Below are positions 35,625 through 43,227 of a DNA stretch of 64,000 nt, piece by piece. The notes under the pieces are model-generated. The model made no database searches. It was not told the DNA's origin and saw nothing but the letters and a program-made list of their open reading frames with translations. Source of the DNA: Pseudomonadota bacterium (lineage in GTDB: Bacteria; Pseudomonadota; Alphaproteobacteria; Acetobacterales; Acetobacteraceae); contig JAKBAD010000001.1 of NCBI GenBank assembly GCA_021809435.1, forward strand, positions 310,001 through 374,000, given 5' to 3'. The first letter of the stretch is position 1; every line of letters begins with the position of its first letter. The position numbers were made by a program, and so were the translations under genes.

Positions 35625-36920
35625 TTAGGCGGTTTTGTCGAGGGCCTGGTTCAGGTCGGCGAGGATGTCGTCGATATGTTCAAGCCCGATGGAGAGGCGC
35701 ACATAGCCGGGCGAGACGCCGGTGGCGATCTGGTCTTCGGGGGAGAGCTGGCTGTGAGTGGTGCTGGCGGGGTGGATGGCGAGGGAGCGCGCATCGCCGA
35801 TATTGGCGACATGGTAGAACAGCTCGAGCGCCGAGATGAACGCCTTACCGGCCTCGGCGCCGCCCTTGAGCTCGAACCCGAGCAGGCCGCCATAGCCGCC
35901 TTTGGTGTATTTGTCGGCGCGCGCGCGGTCGGTGCCCTGGGCGGTGCCGGGATAGATGACCTTGGTGACATCGGCCCGCGTTTGCAGGAATTGCGCGACC
36001 TTGAGGGCGTTTTCGCAATGGCGCGCCATGCGGAGGGGCATGGTCTCGACGCCTTGGATGAGCTGGAAGGCGTTGAAGGGCGAGAGCGCGGCGCCAAGGT
36101 CGCGCAGCAACACCACGCGGGCGCGGATGATATAGGCGATGGGGCCAAGCGGCTTGACGGCCTCGGCCCAGACGGCGCCGTGATAAGAGGGGTCGGGCGT
36201 GTTCATGAGCGGTTGGCGCTCAGGGTGGGCTTGCCAGTCGAAATTGCCGCCATCGATGATGACGCCGCCGAGCGAGGTGCCGTGGCCGCCGAGATATTTG
36301 GTGGCTGAATAAATGACCACCGCGGCGCCGTGCTCGAACGGGCGCACGAGCTGCGGGGCGGCGGTGTTGTCCATGATCAACGGGATGCCCTGTTTGCGGC
36401 CGATTTCAGCCACTTCGGCGATGGGGAACAGGCGCAGCTTGGGGTTGGGCAGGGTCTCGGCATAATAGGCGCGGGTGCGCTCATCGGTCGCGTTGGCGAA
36501 GGCGTGCGGGTCGGCGGGGTCGACGAAGCGGACCTCGAGGCCCTGGTCCTTGAGGGTGTTGGCGAACAGGTTCCAGGTGCCGCCGTAAAGGTCGGTGGAG
36601 GCGACGACGTTGTCGCCCGCGCGCGCTAGATTTTGCACCGAATAAGCCGAAGCCGCCTGCCCCGACGCCACGGCCAGCGCCGCCACGCCGCCTTCGAGCG
36701 CGGCGACGCGCTGCTCGAGCACGTCGGTCGTGGGGTTCATCAGGCGGGTATAGATGTTGCCCAGCTCTTTGAGCGCGAACAGATTGGCCGCGTGCTCAGG
36801 GGATTTGAACTGGTAGGAGGTGGTTTGGTGGATCGGCACGGCCACCGAGCCAGTGGTGGGGTCGGCGCGCCAGCCGGCATGCAGGGCGAGGGTCTCGGGG
36901 TGTTTGCTGGTGAGGGCCAT
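35625..36920 (-). CDS. metY: O-acetylhomoserine aminocarboxypropyltransferase (sulfhydrylase)
   Basis: 431-residue Cys/Met-metabolism PLP enzyme. ETLALHAGWRADPTTGSVAVPIHQTTSYQF opens the fold, NIYTRLMNPTTDVLEQRVAALEGG is the cofactor-phosphate region, and the PLP lysine is in YSATKYLGGHGTSLGGVIIDGG. The length and the FxWxxHPERxPLMNTPDPSYHG-like loop fit MetY/Cys-D enzymes making homocysteine directly from sulfide. ATG 36920 is chosen because the extra 14 residues of the longer frame (MTDWHHNNQPDCPH) are not family-like. Confidence 0.93.
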   Translation of the reverse strand: MALTSKHPETLALHAGWRADPTTGSVAVPIHQTTSYQFKSPEHAANLFALKELGNIYTRLMNPTTDVLEQRVAALEGGVAALAVASGQAASAYSVQNLARAGDNVVASTDLYGGTWNLFANTLKDQGLEVRFVDPADPHAFANATDERTRAYYAETLPNPKLRLFPIAEVAEIGRKQGIPLIMDNTAAPQLVRPFEHGAAVVIYSATKYLGGHGTSLGGVIIDGGNFDWQAHPERQPLMNTPDPSYHGAVWAEAVKPLGPIAYIIRARVVLLRDLGAALSPFNAFQLIQGVETMPLRMARHCENALKVAQFLQTRADVTKVIYPGTAQGTDRARADKYTKGGYGGLLGFELKGGAEAGKAFISALELFYHVANIGDARSLAIHPASTTHSQLSPEDQIATGVSPGYVRLSIGLEHIDDILADLNQALDKTA

Positions 36921-36976
36921 GTGTGGGCAGTCCGGTTGATTGTTGTGATGCCAGTCTGTCATAGATTTTTAGGGGC

Positions 36977-36993
36977 GGCAATTTATGATTGCC
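36977..36993. promoter_or_regulatory. Inverted repeat GGCAAT-TTATG-ATTGCC upstream of metY
   Basis: Perfect 6-bp arms with a 5-bp centre, 57-73 bp upstream of the metY ATG and overlapping an AT-rich TATATG/CATATA patch likely to contain the promoter. A LysR-type or SAH/methionine regulator site is conceivable. Confidence 0.4.
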
Positions 36994-37149
36994 TATATGA
37001 ATTGTAGGGTTTTTTGGGCCAGGCAGGGGCCGTTGAGAGTTGATGGGCCATGAAGCACGCCATGGAGGGGCTTTAATAGATGCCTGATTTTGCAAGAATC
37101 ATGCCGACGTTGATGCCCAAGGCGCCGTTTATGAGCGCGCTGGGCGGCT

Positions 37150-38433
37150 TTAGACGGCCAAGGTCTGAACCAGAAGCATGATGTTGAGCGCGAGGATGAA
37201 CAAGGCGGCGGCGAACGCCAGCCCGCGCAACAGCGGCCCGATGGTAAACCGGCCCATGAGCGAGGGCTTGGCGGTGAAATAGACGAGGGCGAACATGGGC
37301 ACGGGCAGAGCGAAGGAGAGCACCACCTGGCTGAGCACCAGGGCCCGCGTGGGGTTGGCCCCAAGTGCGACGACCACGAAGGCTGGGATCATGGTGACGC
37401 CCCGGCGCACCCAGAGCGGCACGCGACGGCGGATGAAGCCTTGCATGATGAGCTGACCCGCCATGGTGCCGACGATGGAACTCGACACGCCAGAGGCCAG
37501 CAGGGACACCAGGAAAATGGACGCCGAGGCCGCGCCCAGGAGCGGGCTTAATGTATGATAGGCGGTGCCGATGTCGGCGACATCGGCGTGGCCGGCATGG
37601 AAGGCGCGCGATGCCATGATCACCATGGCGATATTGACCAGACCGGCCATGGTGAGGGCGATGATCACCTCGCGGTTGGAGAAGGTGAGCAGTTTGGCGC
37701 GGTCTTCATCGTGCCGGGGCCGGGCGCGGGCCTGGGTGAGGCCGGAGTGAAGATAAAGCGCGTGGGGCATGACCGTGGCGCCGATGATGCCGACCGCGAT
37801 GGTCAGGGCGTTGGCATCGGGCAGGGAGGGCGTGACGCAGCCACGCGCCACCGCCACCCAGGACGGTGCGGCGAAGATCAGTTCGGAGATGTAGCAGAGC
37901 GCGATGGTGAGCACGAGCGCGCCGATGATCATTTCCATGCGCCGGAAGCCGCGCCCGCCGGCGACCAGCAGCCCGTAGGTGAGCAGCCCGGTGATGACCA
38001 TGCCGGCCATGAGGGGGATATTGCTGAGAAGCGAAAATCCGATGGCGCCGCCAACGAATTCGGCCAGATCGGTGGCCATGGCGGCCAGTTCGGAGAGTAG
38101 CCAGAGTGCCACGGATATGGCGGAGGGAAAATGGTCGCGGCAGGTCTCGGCCAGATTACGGCCGGTGACGATGCCAAGCCGGGCGGAGAGCGCCTGGAAC
38201 AGCATGGCCACCAAATTGGCGGCTACCACAACCCAGAGCAGCTGGTAGCCATAGGCCGCGCCCGCCTGGATGTTGGTGGCGAAGTTGCCGGGATCCATAT
38301 AGGCGATGGAGGCGACGAGCGCCGGCCCCGCGAACAGCAGCGCGGCGCGCACACCCCTCTGTTCGCCAACCAGCACGCGCTGAATGGCGGCCTGGGTGGA
38401 TGACGGGGCGCCGAGCTCTGCGAACTGATCCAT
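37150..38433 (-). CDS. mntH: Nramp-family Mn2+/Fe2+ proton symporter
   Basis: 427 residues with 11 membrane helices. The metal-binding motif of helix 1 is YMDPGNFATNIQAGA (DPGN), and of helix 6 GIIGATVMPHALYLHSGLTQAR (MPH); the VVAANLVAMLFQALSARLGIVTG and SSSIVGTMAGQLIMQGF stretches are also typical. It imports Mn2+ with H+. The ATG at 38433 follows CAGGAC at a normal distance; the 16 longer N-terminal residues would overlap the promoter palindrome. Confidence 0.94.
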   Translation of the reverse strand: MDQFAELGAPSSTQAAIQRVLVGEQRGVRAALLFAGPALVASIAYMDPGNFATNIQAGAAYGYQLLWVVVAANLVAMLFQALSARLGIVTGRNLAETCRDHFPSAISVALWLLSELAAMATDLAEFVGGAIGFSLLSNIPLMAGMVITGLLTYGLLVAGGRGFRRMEMIIGALVLTIALCYISELIFAAPSWVAVARGCVTPSLPDANALTIAVGIIGATVMPHALYLHSGLTQARARPRHDEDRAKLLTFSNREVIIALTMAGLVNIAMVIMASRAFHAGHADVADIGTAYHTLSPLLGAASASIFLVSLLASGVSSSIVGTMAGQLIMQGFIRRRVPLWVRRGVTMIPAFVVVALGANPTRALVLSQVVLSFALPVPMFALVYFTAKPSLMGRFTIGPLLRGLAFAAALFILALNIMLLVQTLAV

Positions 38434-38467
38434 GTTTGGTCCTGCCAGGGCAAGATTTAGCCCCGGA

Positions 38468-38482
38468 CTTGACCAGGTCAAG
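38468..38482 (-). promoter_or_regulatory. Operator-like palindrome over the -35 of mntH
   Basis: CTTGACC-A-GGTCAAG is a perfect 7-bp inverted repeat. On the minus strand it contains TTGACC as a -35, with TAAATC 16 bp downstream, and lies 35 bp before the ATG. A repressor bound here would block mntH; a Mn/Fe-responsive regulator is a natural guess but the sequence is not a textbook Mur or MntR box. Confidence 0.5.
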
Positions 38483-38526
38483 GGCGGCTCTTGCGGTGCA
38501 ACAAAGCCGCCCGCCCGTGGCCGCGG

Positions 38527-39126
38527 CTAATCGACAGGTTCGAGCTGGCCGGTTTCGACATCGAACACCGTGGCGGCGAGTTCGAGGCGGCCTTGCGCCA
38601 CGCGTTCGGCGATCCAGGGGAAGGTGCGCAGATTGGCGAGGGATTCGTGCAGCGCCTCGCGCACGCAGGCGGCGCACTGGTCGGCGAAGCTGGCATTGGC
38701 CAGCTCGGGCGAGTCGCACACGCGCTGGCGGGCTGGAGCGGCGATTTCCATCCAGCGGTCGATGAAGTCGCCATGCCCTTGGCCGGGACCTTTCATCAGA
38801 GCCGCGATGCCGCCGCATTTGGAATGGCCAAGCACCAGGATGGTGCGGACATTCAGGGCGTTGACGGCGAATTCGAGCGCCGCCGAGGTGCCGTGCTTGT
38901 GAGTGTCTGGCTCATAGGGCGGCACCAGGGCGCTGACGTTGCGGACCACGAAAATCTCGCCCGGCGCGCAATCAAAAATCGCCTCGGGGGCGACGCGTGA
39001 ATCGGAGCAGGCGATGACCATGGCCGGTGGGGATTGCCCATCGCGCGCCAGGGTGGAGTAGAGATCCTTGTGCTCCTTCCAGTAGCCGGTGCGGAAACGC
39101 TCATAACCTTCGAGCAGAGTCTTCAT
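38527..39126 (-). CDS. Beta-carbonic anhydrase
   Basis: 199 residues. The zinc ligands and Asp-Arg dyad lie in IACSDSRVAPEAIF (CxDxR) and LVLGHSKCGGIAAL (HxxC). ERFRTGYWKEHKDLYSTLARDGQ and EFAVNALNVRTI are typical of the plant-type beta class. It interconverts CO2 and bicarbonate in the cytoplasm. The ATG overlaps the mazG stop (ATGA), so the two form an operon. Confidence 0.94.
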   Translation of the reverse strand: MKTLLEGYERFRTGYWKEHKDLYSTLARDGQSPPAMVIACSDSRVAPEAIFDCAPGEIFVVRNVSALVPPYEPDTHKHGTSAALEFAVNALNVRTILVLGHSKCGGIAALMKGPGQGHGDFIDRWMEIAAPARQRVCDSPELANASFADQCAACVREALHESLANLRTFPWIAERVAQGRLELAATVFDVETGQLEPVD

Positions 39127-39911
39127 AATCCCTCCGTTTTTGCGGTCTTCCAGAGTTCGTCCATTTCCTCGAGGCTGGAGCTGGCCGGGGTTTTGCCCTG
39201 GGCGGCCAGCAGAGCCTCGACGCGGGTGAAGCGGCGGATAAATTTCTCATTCGCCGCGCTCAGGCTGGTTTCGGCATCGAGCCCCAGCTTGCGCGCCAGA
39301 TTGGCGAGCACGAACAGCATGTCGCCCAGCTCATCTTCGAGCCGGGCCTTGTCGGCGCCGGGCAGCTCGGCGCGCAGCTCACTGGTTTCTTCATCCAGCT
39401 TGTCGAGCACGGCTTCGGGGGTTGGCCAGTCGAATTTCACGCGGGCGGCGCGGGCGGTGAGTTTTTGCGCGCGCTTGAGGGCCGGCAGGGCGGTGGCCAC
39501 GCCGTCCAGCACGCCATGCTGGGCGAGGCTTTGGCGTTCCTGGGCTTTTTGCGCCTCCCAGGCCACGGTTTGGCCCGAAGCGGTGCGCGCGGCTTCATCG
39601 CCGAACACGTGCGGGTGGCGGCGGATCATCTTGGCGGTGATGGACTGGGCCACGTCATCGAACCCGAACCAGCCGCGTTCGGCCGCCATTTGGGCGTGAT
39701 AGACGACCTGGAACAGCAGATCGCCCAGCTCATCCTTCAGGGCGGCGGGGTCGCCGGACTGGATGGCAGATTGGACTTCGTAAGCTTCTTCAATGGTGTA
39801 GGGGGCGATGGTGGCGAAATCCTGCACCTTGTCCCACGGGCAGCCGGTTGCGGGATCACGAAGCCTGCGCATGACGTTGATCAGCGCCGTGATCGGTGGT
39901 TCAGTGCTCAT
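39123..39911 (-). CDS. mazG: Nucleoside triphosphate pyrophosphohydrolase MazG
   Basis: 262 residues with two MazG repeats. The first has CPWDKVQDFATIAPYTIEEAYEV and LKDELGDLLFQVVYHAQMA (EExxE and ExxD metal motifs); the second has LDKLDEETSELRAEL and LEDELGDMLFVLANLARKLG. It hydrolyses non-canonical or excess NTPs. It starts divergently from the glutathione peroxidase gene, 29 bp away. Confidence 0.95.
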   Translation of the reverse strand: MSTEPPITALINVMRRLRDPATGCPWDKVQDFATIAPYTIEEAYEVQSAIQSGDPAALKDELGDLLFQVVYHAQMAAERGWFGFDDVAQSITAKMIRRHPHVFGDEAARTASGQTVAWEAQKAQERQSLAQHGVLDGVATALPALKRAQKLTARAARVKFDWPTPEAVLDKLDEETSELRAELPGADKARLEDELGDMLFVLANLARKLGLDAETSLSAANEKFIRRFTRVEALLAAQGKTPASSSLEEMDELWKTAKTEGL

Positions 39912-39940
39912 GAAGCCGAATGTAAATTCTGGAGGCGGAA

Positions 39941-40414
39941 ATGGCCAGTGCCTATGACTTCTCGTTCAAGACACTGCAGGGGGATGATCTGCCGCTCAGC
40001 GCCTTCACGGGGCGGCCGATGCTGGTGGTCAACACCGCCAGCGGCTGCGGTTTCACCCCCCAGTTGGGCGCGCTGGAAGCGTTGAGCCGGAAATTTGACC
40101 AGCTGGTGGTGATTGGCGTGCCGTGCAATGATTTTGGCGGTCAGGAACCTTTGGAAGGCGATGATATTTCGGCATTTTGTCAGAAAAATTATGGCGTTAC
40201 CTTCACCATTACCGCCAAAGAGCATTGCGTGGGGGCAAATGCTCATCCGTTCTTTAAATGGGTGGTCGAGGAGGCGCGGTTTTTGGCCAAACCGCGTTGG
40301 AATTTTTATAAATATCTGATCAACAAGCAGGGGGAGCTGGAGGAATGGTTTTCCTCGGTCACGGCGCCTGATGCCAAGCGCTTGATCAGCGCGGTGGAGC
40401 TTTTATTTTACTGA
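39941..40414 (+). CDS. gpx: Glutathione peroxidase (Cys type)
   Basis: 157 residues. The peroxidatic Cys is in VVNTASGCGFTPQLGALEAL, the Gln in CNDFGGQEPLEGDDISAFC, and the Trp in PRWNFYKYLINKQGELEEWFSS. The second Cys position in the FGGQEP helix region (FCQKNYG) suggests a thioredoxin-dependent 2-Cys peroxidase. The 3' end overlaps the convergent NUDIX gene by 29 bp. Confidence 0.92.
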   Translation: MASAYDFSFKTLQGDDLPLSAFTGRPMLVVNTASGCGFTPQLGALEALSRKFDQLVVIGVPCNDFGGQEPLEGDDISAFCQKNYGVTFTITAKEHCVGANAHPFFKWVVEEARFLAKPRWNFYKYLINKQGELEEWFSSVTAPDAKRLISAVELLFY

Positions 40415-40811
40415 GCATGCCCAGCAGGGCGGGGGTGAGGGCGTAGCGGCTGTAATCGGCCTCGCGCACCCAGGCGGTGGCGCTGGCATCGTCGGCGGCT
40501 ACCGGCTCGCCGCCGATATAGGGGGCGGCGAAATCGAGCACGGTGTAGTGGAATTCAATGCTGCCAGCAGAGTTGCGCTCGATGATGTCGGCATGGCCGA
40601 TGAGCGTGAGCGGGCCGCAGGTGAGGCCGGTTTCCTCGAATAATTCCCGCCTTGCGGCGGCTTCGGCGGTCTCGCCCAGCTCCTGCTTGCCGCCGGGCAG
40701 TGACCAGAGGCCGGCGCCGGGAGGCTTGGCGCGGCGAATGAGCAGCACTTCATCATCCCGCATGAGGATGACGCCAACGCCGGGACGGGGGTGTTTTTGA
40801 TTATTAAACAT
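40386..40811 (-). CDS. NUDIX hydrolase (ADP-ribose pyrophosphatase-like)
   Basis: 141 residues. The NUDIX box is complete: GGKQELGETAEAAARRELFEETGL with the REFEE-type catalytic glutamates. RPGVGVILMRDDEVLLIRRAKPPGAGLWSLPGG is the preceding strand pair. The exact substrate is unknown; ADP-ribose or an oxidised nucleotide are usual. It overlaps gpx at its 3' end. Confidence 0.88.
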   Translation of the reverse strand: MFNNQKHPRPGVGVILMRDDEVLLIRRAKPPGAGLWSLPGGKQELGETAEAAARRELFEETGLTCGPLTLIGHADIIERNSAGSIEFHYTVLDFAAPYIGGEPVAADDASATAWVREADYSRYALTPALLGMLSKIKAPPR

Positions 40812-40839
40812 GTAATATCAGATGTTTGTTGGTTTTATT

Positions 40840-42894
40840 TCAGCCGGAATGGACGGTGGCGATGGCGTCTCGCTGGTCGAACAGATTGAGCAGCAGGCGC
40901 AGCGCTTGGCCGCGCGGGGTGGTAAGTGTGGGGTCGCGCTGGAGGAGCAGCACGGCATCTTGCCGGGCGGTGGCGAGCAGGGCTTCGTGCTTGGCGGGAT
41001 CGGCCAGGCGGTAGCCGGGCAGGCCGGATTGGCGCGTGCCCAGATAATCGCCCGCGCCGCGGAGCTTGTAATCCTCGTCGGCGATGAGGAAGCCGTCGTC
41101 GGTGTCGCGCAAGAGTGAGAGGCGCGCGCGGGCGGTTTTGCCGATACTGGGCTCGTGCAGCAGCAGGCAGAAGCTGGCGGCCTGGCCGCGCCCCACGCGC
41201 CCGCGCAGCTGGTGGAGCTGGGCGAGGCCGAAGCGCTCGGCATGTTCGATGATCATGATATTGGCCTCGGGCACGTCCACGCCCACCTCGATGATGGTGG
41301 TGGCGACCAGGAGTTTGGCCTCGCCCGTGGCGAAGGCCTTGAGGGCGGCGTCGCGCTTTTCGGGCTCCATCTGGCCGTGGGCCAGCACGGCTTCAGTCCC
41401 GAAACGCTGGCGCAGATGGGCAAAACGGGCTTCGGCGGCCGTGATGTCGAGGGCTTCGGATTCGTTGACCAGCGGGCACACCCAATAAACCCGCCCGGAT
41501 TTGGCGATGGCGCGCTCGACGGCCTGTTCGATTTTTTCAAGCTCGGCCAGCGAGTGCAGCGTGGTGGTGATGGTGGGGCGGCCCTGGGGTTTTTCGGTGA
41601 TTCGGGAGACGTCCATCTCCGCCCAATGGGTGAGCAGCAATGTGCGGGGGATGGGGGTGGCGGTCATGACCAGCAGATCGGTCGCCTCGCCTTTTTGGCC
41701 CAGTGCCAGGCGCTGATCGACGCCGAAACGGTGCTGCTCGTCGATTACCGCCAGGGCGAGGTCTTTGAATTCGACGTGCTTTTGGAAGATGGCATGGGTG
41801 CCGACCACCAGGGGGAAGGTGCCATCGGCCAGGCCGGTGAGGATTTTGCGCCGCGCCGTGCCTTGTACTGAACCTGTGAGCAGCACCACCGGCACGGGCG
41901 AGAGACGCTGGAAGGTGGCGAAATGCTGTTTGGCGAGAATTTCGGTGGGCGCCAGCAGGGCGGCCTGGGCGCCGGCCTCGGCCGCCCGCAGGCAGGCGAG
42001 CAGAGCGACCAGGGTTTTGCCCGAGCCGACATCGCCTTGCAGCAGCCGCAACATGCGGTGAGAGGCGGCGAGGTCGGAATCGATTTCGGCGAGCGCCTGG
42101 AGCTGGCCGCTGGTGGGGGGAAAGCCGAAACGCTGGAGCGCCGCGGCGCGCAGCCGGCCATCTCCGGTCAAGGACCGTCCGGCCCGCTTGCGCCGCCGCC
42201 CGCGCACGATGGCGAAGCTGATCTGGCGGGCGAGCAGCTCATCATAGGCCAGGCGCTCGGCGGGTTTTTGGGCGGGCAACTCGGAGGGGGCGTGGAGCGC
42301 GCGCAGCGCCTGGCCAAAACCCGGCCAGTGGCGTTGTTTGAGCAGGGTGGGGTCGTGCCACTCTGGCAGCTCGGGCAGGCGCGCGAGGGCGGCCAGGGCG
42401 GCGCGGCGCATGGTGCGGGGCGTGATGCCGGCGGTGAGCGGCCAGATGGGCTCGATCCACGGGAACTCAGCCGGCTGGAGGGCGGATTGCACGTAATCGG
42501 GGTGGGACATGACCAGCATGTCGCGGAAGCGCTCGAGCTTGCCCGAGACGATGAGCCGCGCGCCCACCGGGAACTGCTGCAGGCGCGCCATGTGGAACAG
42601 CACGATCTCGGCAAAGCCGGTACCGTCGGAGATGACCACGCGGTGGGGCTGGGATTTGCGCGCCGGGGCTTCGATACGCACGACCTCGACCTCGAGCGTG
42701 GCGATTTCGCCGGGCTGGGCTTGCGCGATTTTGGGGCGGTGGCGACGGTCTTGCCAGTCGGTGGGCAGGTGAAACAGTACGTCACGCACCGAATCGCCAC
42801 CCACCAGCTTGGCCATGAGCGTGGACAGCCGGGGGCCTAAACCCGGCAGAGTGGCGAGCGATGCGCGAAGGGGAAGAAGACTGTCTGAACTCAC
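40840..42894 (-). CDS. recG: ATP-dependent DNA helicase RecG
   Basis: 684 residues. An N-terminal wedge/OB domain (about 1-225), then RecA-like domains with Walker A LLQGDVGSGKTLVALLA, motif II VIDEQHRFGVDQR, TATPIPRT (motif III) and the C-terminal LRGRVGRGQAASFCLLLHEP. It remodels stalled forks and Holliday junctions. GTG 42894 gives the expected N-terminus (SSDSLLPLRASLATLPGLGPRLS); an ATG at 42930 would add 12 residues and reach the sdhE start region. Confidence 0.95.
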   Translation of the reverse strand: MSSDSLLPLRASLATLPGLGPRLSTLMAKLVGGDSVRDVLFHLPTDWQDRRHRPKIAQAQPGEIATLEVEVVRIEAPARKSQPHRVVISDGTGFAEIVLFHMARLQQFPVGARLIVSGKLERFRDMLVMSHPDYVQSALQPAEFPWIEPIWPLTAGITPRTMRRAALAALARLPELPEWHDPTLLKQRHWPGFGQALRALHAPSELPAQKPAERLAYDELLARQISFAIVRGRRRKRAGRSLTGDGRLRAAALQRFGFPPTSGQLQALAEIDSDLAASHRMLRLLQGDVGSGKTLVALLACLRAAEAGAQAALLAPTEILAKQHFATFQRLSPVPVVLLTGSVQGTARRKILTGLADGTFPLVVGTHAIFQKHVEFKDLALAVIDEQHRFGVDQRLALGQKGEATDLLVMTATPIPRTLLLTHWAEMDVSRITEKPQGRPTITTTLHSLAELEKIEQAVERAIAKSGRVYWVCPLVNESEALDITAAEARFAHLRQRFGTEAVLAHGQMEPEKRDAALKAFATGEAKLLVATTIIEVGVDVPEANIMIIEHAERFGLAQLHQLRGRVGRGQAASFCLLLHEPSIGKTARARLSLLRDTDDGFLIADEDYKLRGAGDYLGTRQSGLPGYRLADPAKHEALLATARQDAVLLLQRDPTLTTPRGQALRLLLNLFDQRDAIATVHSG

Positions 42895-42936
42895 ATGCTG
42901 ACTCTTGGCCAAACCCGGCCTATATCGCAACCCGCC

Positions 42937-43227
42937 ATGACCGATTTACCCCCCGTGCCCCCGACCGAACTCGACGCCCGCCGCCGGCGCATTATTTTTC
43001 GCGCCCAGCACCGCGGCACGTTTGAGAATGATCTGCTGATCGGCGATTTCGTGAAGGCGAACATCGCCGCCATGACCCCGGCCGAGCTCGATGAGCTGGA
43101 GGCGGTGATGGAGTTTCCCGATGCCGAGCTGGCCGATTGGCTGACCGGGCGCCGCCCCATACCCGCGCATGCCGATGGCGCGATGATGCGCCGGATTCGC
43201 GAAGCGGCGCTGAACCGGGCCATATGA
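42937..43227 (+). CDS. sdhE: FAD assembly factor SdhE
   Basis: 96 residues. RRIIFRAQHRGTFENDLLIGDFVKANIAAMTPAELDELEAVMEFPDAELADWLTG contains the RGxxE(N)D motif that promotes covalent flavinylation of SdhA. It is placed between recG (divergent) and mfd, a conserved alphaproteobacterial arrangement. Its stop overlaps the mfd start (ATGA). Confidence 0.93.
   Translation: MTDLPPVPPTELDARRRRIIFRAQHRGTFENDLLIGDFVKANIAAMTPAELDELEAVMEFPDAELADWLTGRRPIPAHADGAMMRRIREAALNRAI

Noticed and set aside
36921-37149. SAM-II riboswitch upstream of metY
   Set aside because: I could not find the conserved pseudoknot core; only an inverted repeat near the promoter is visible. A covariance search would be decisive.
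38434-38520. yybP-ykoY Mn2+ riboswitch before mntH
   Set aside because: The leader would be only about 30 nt; there is no room for the aptamer.
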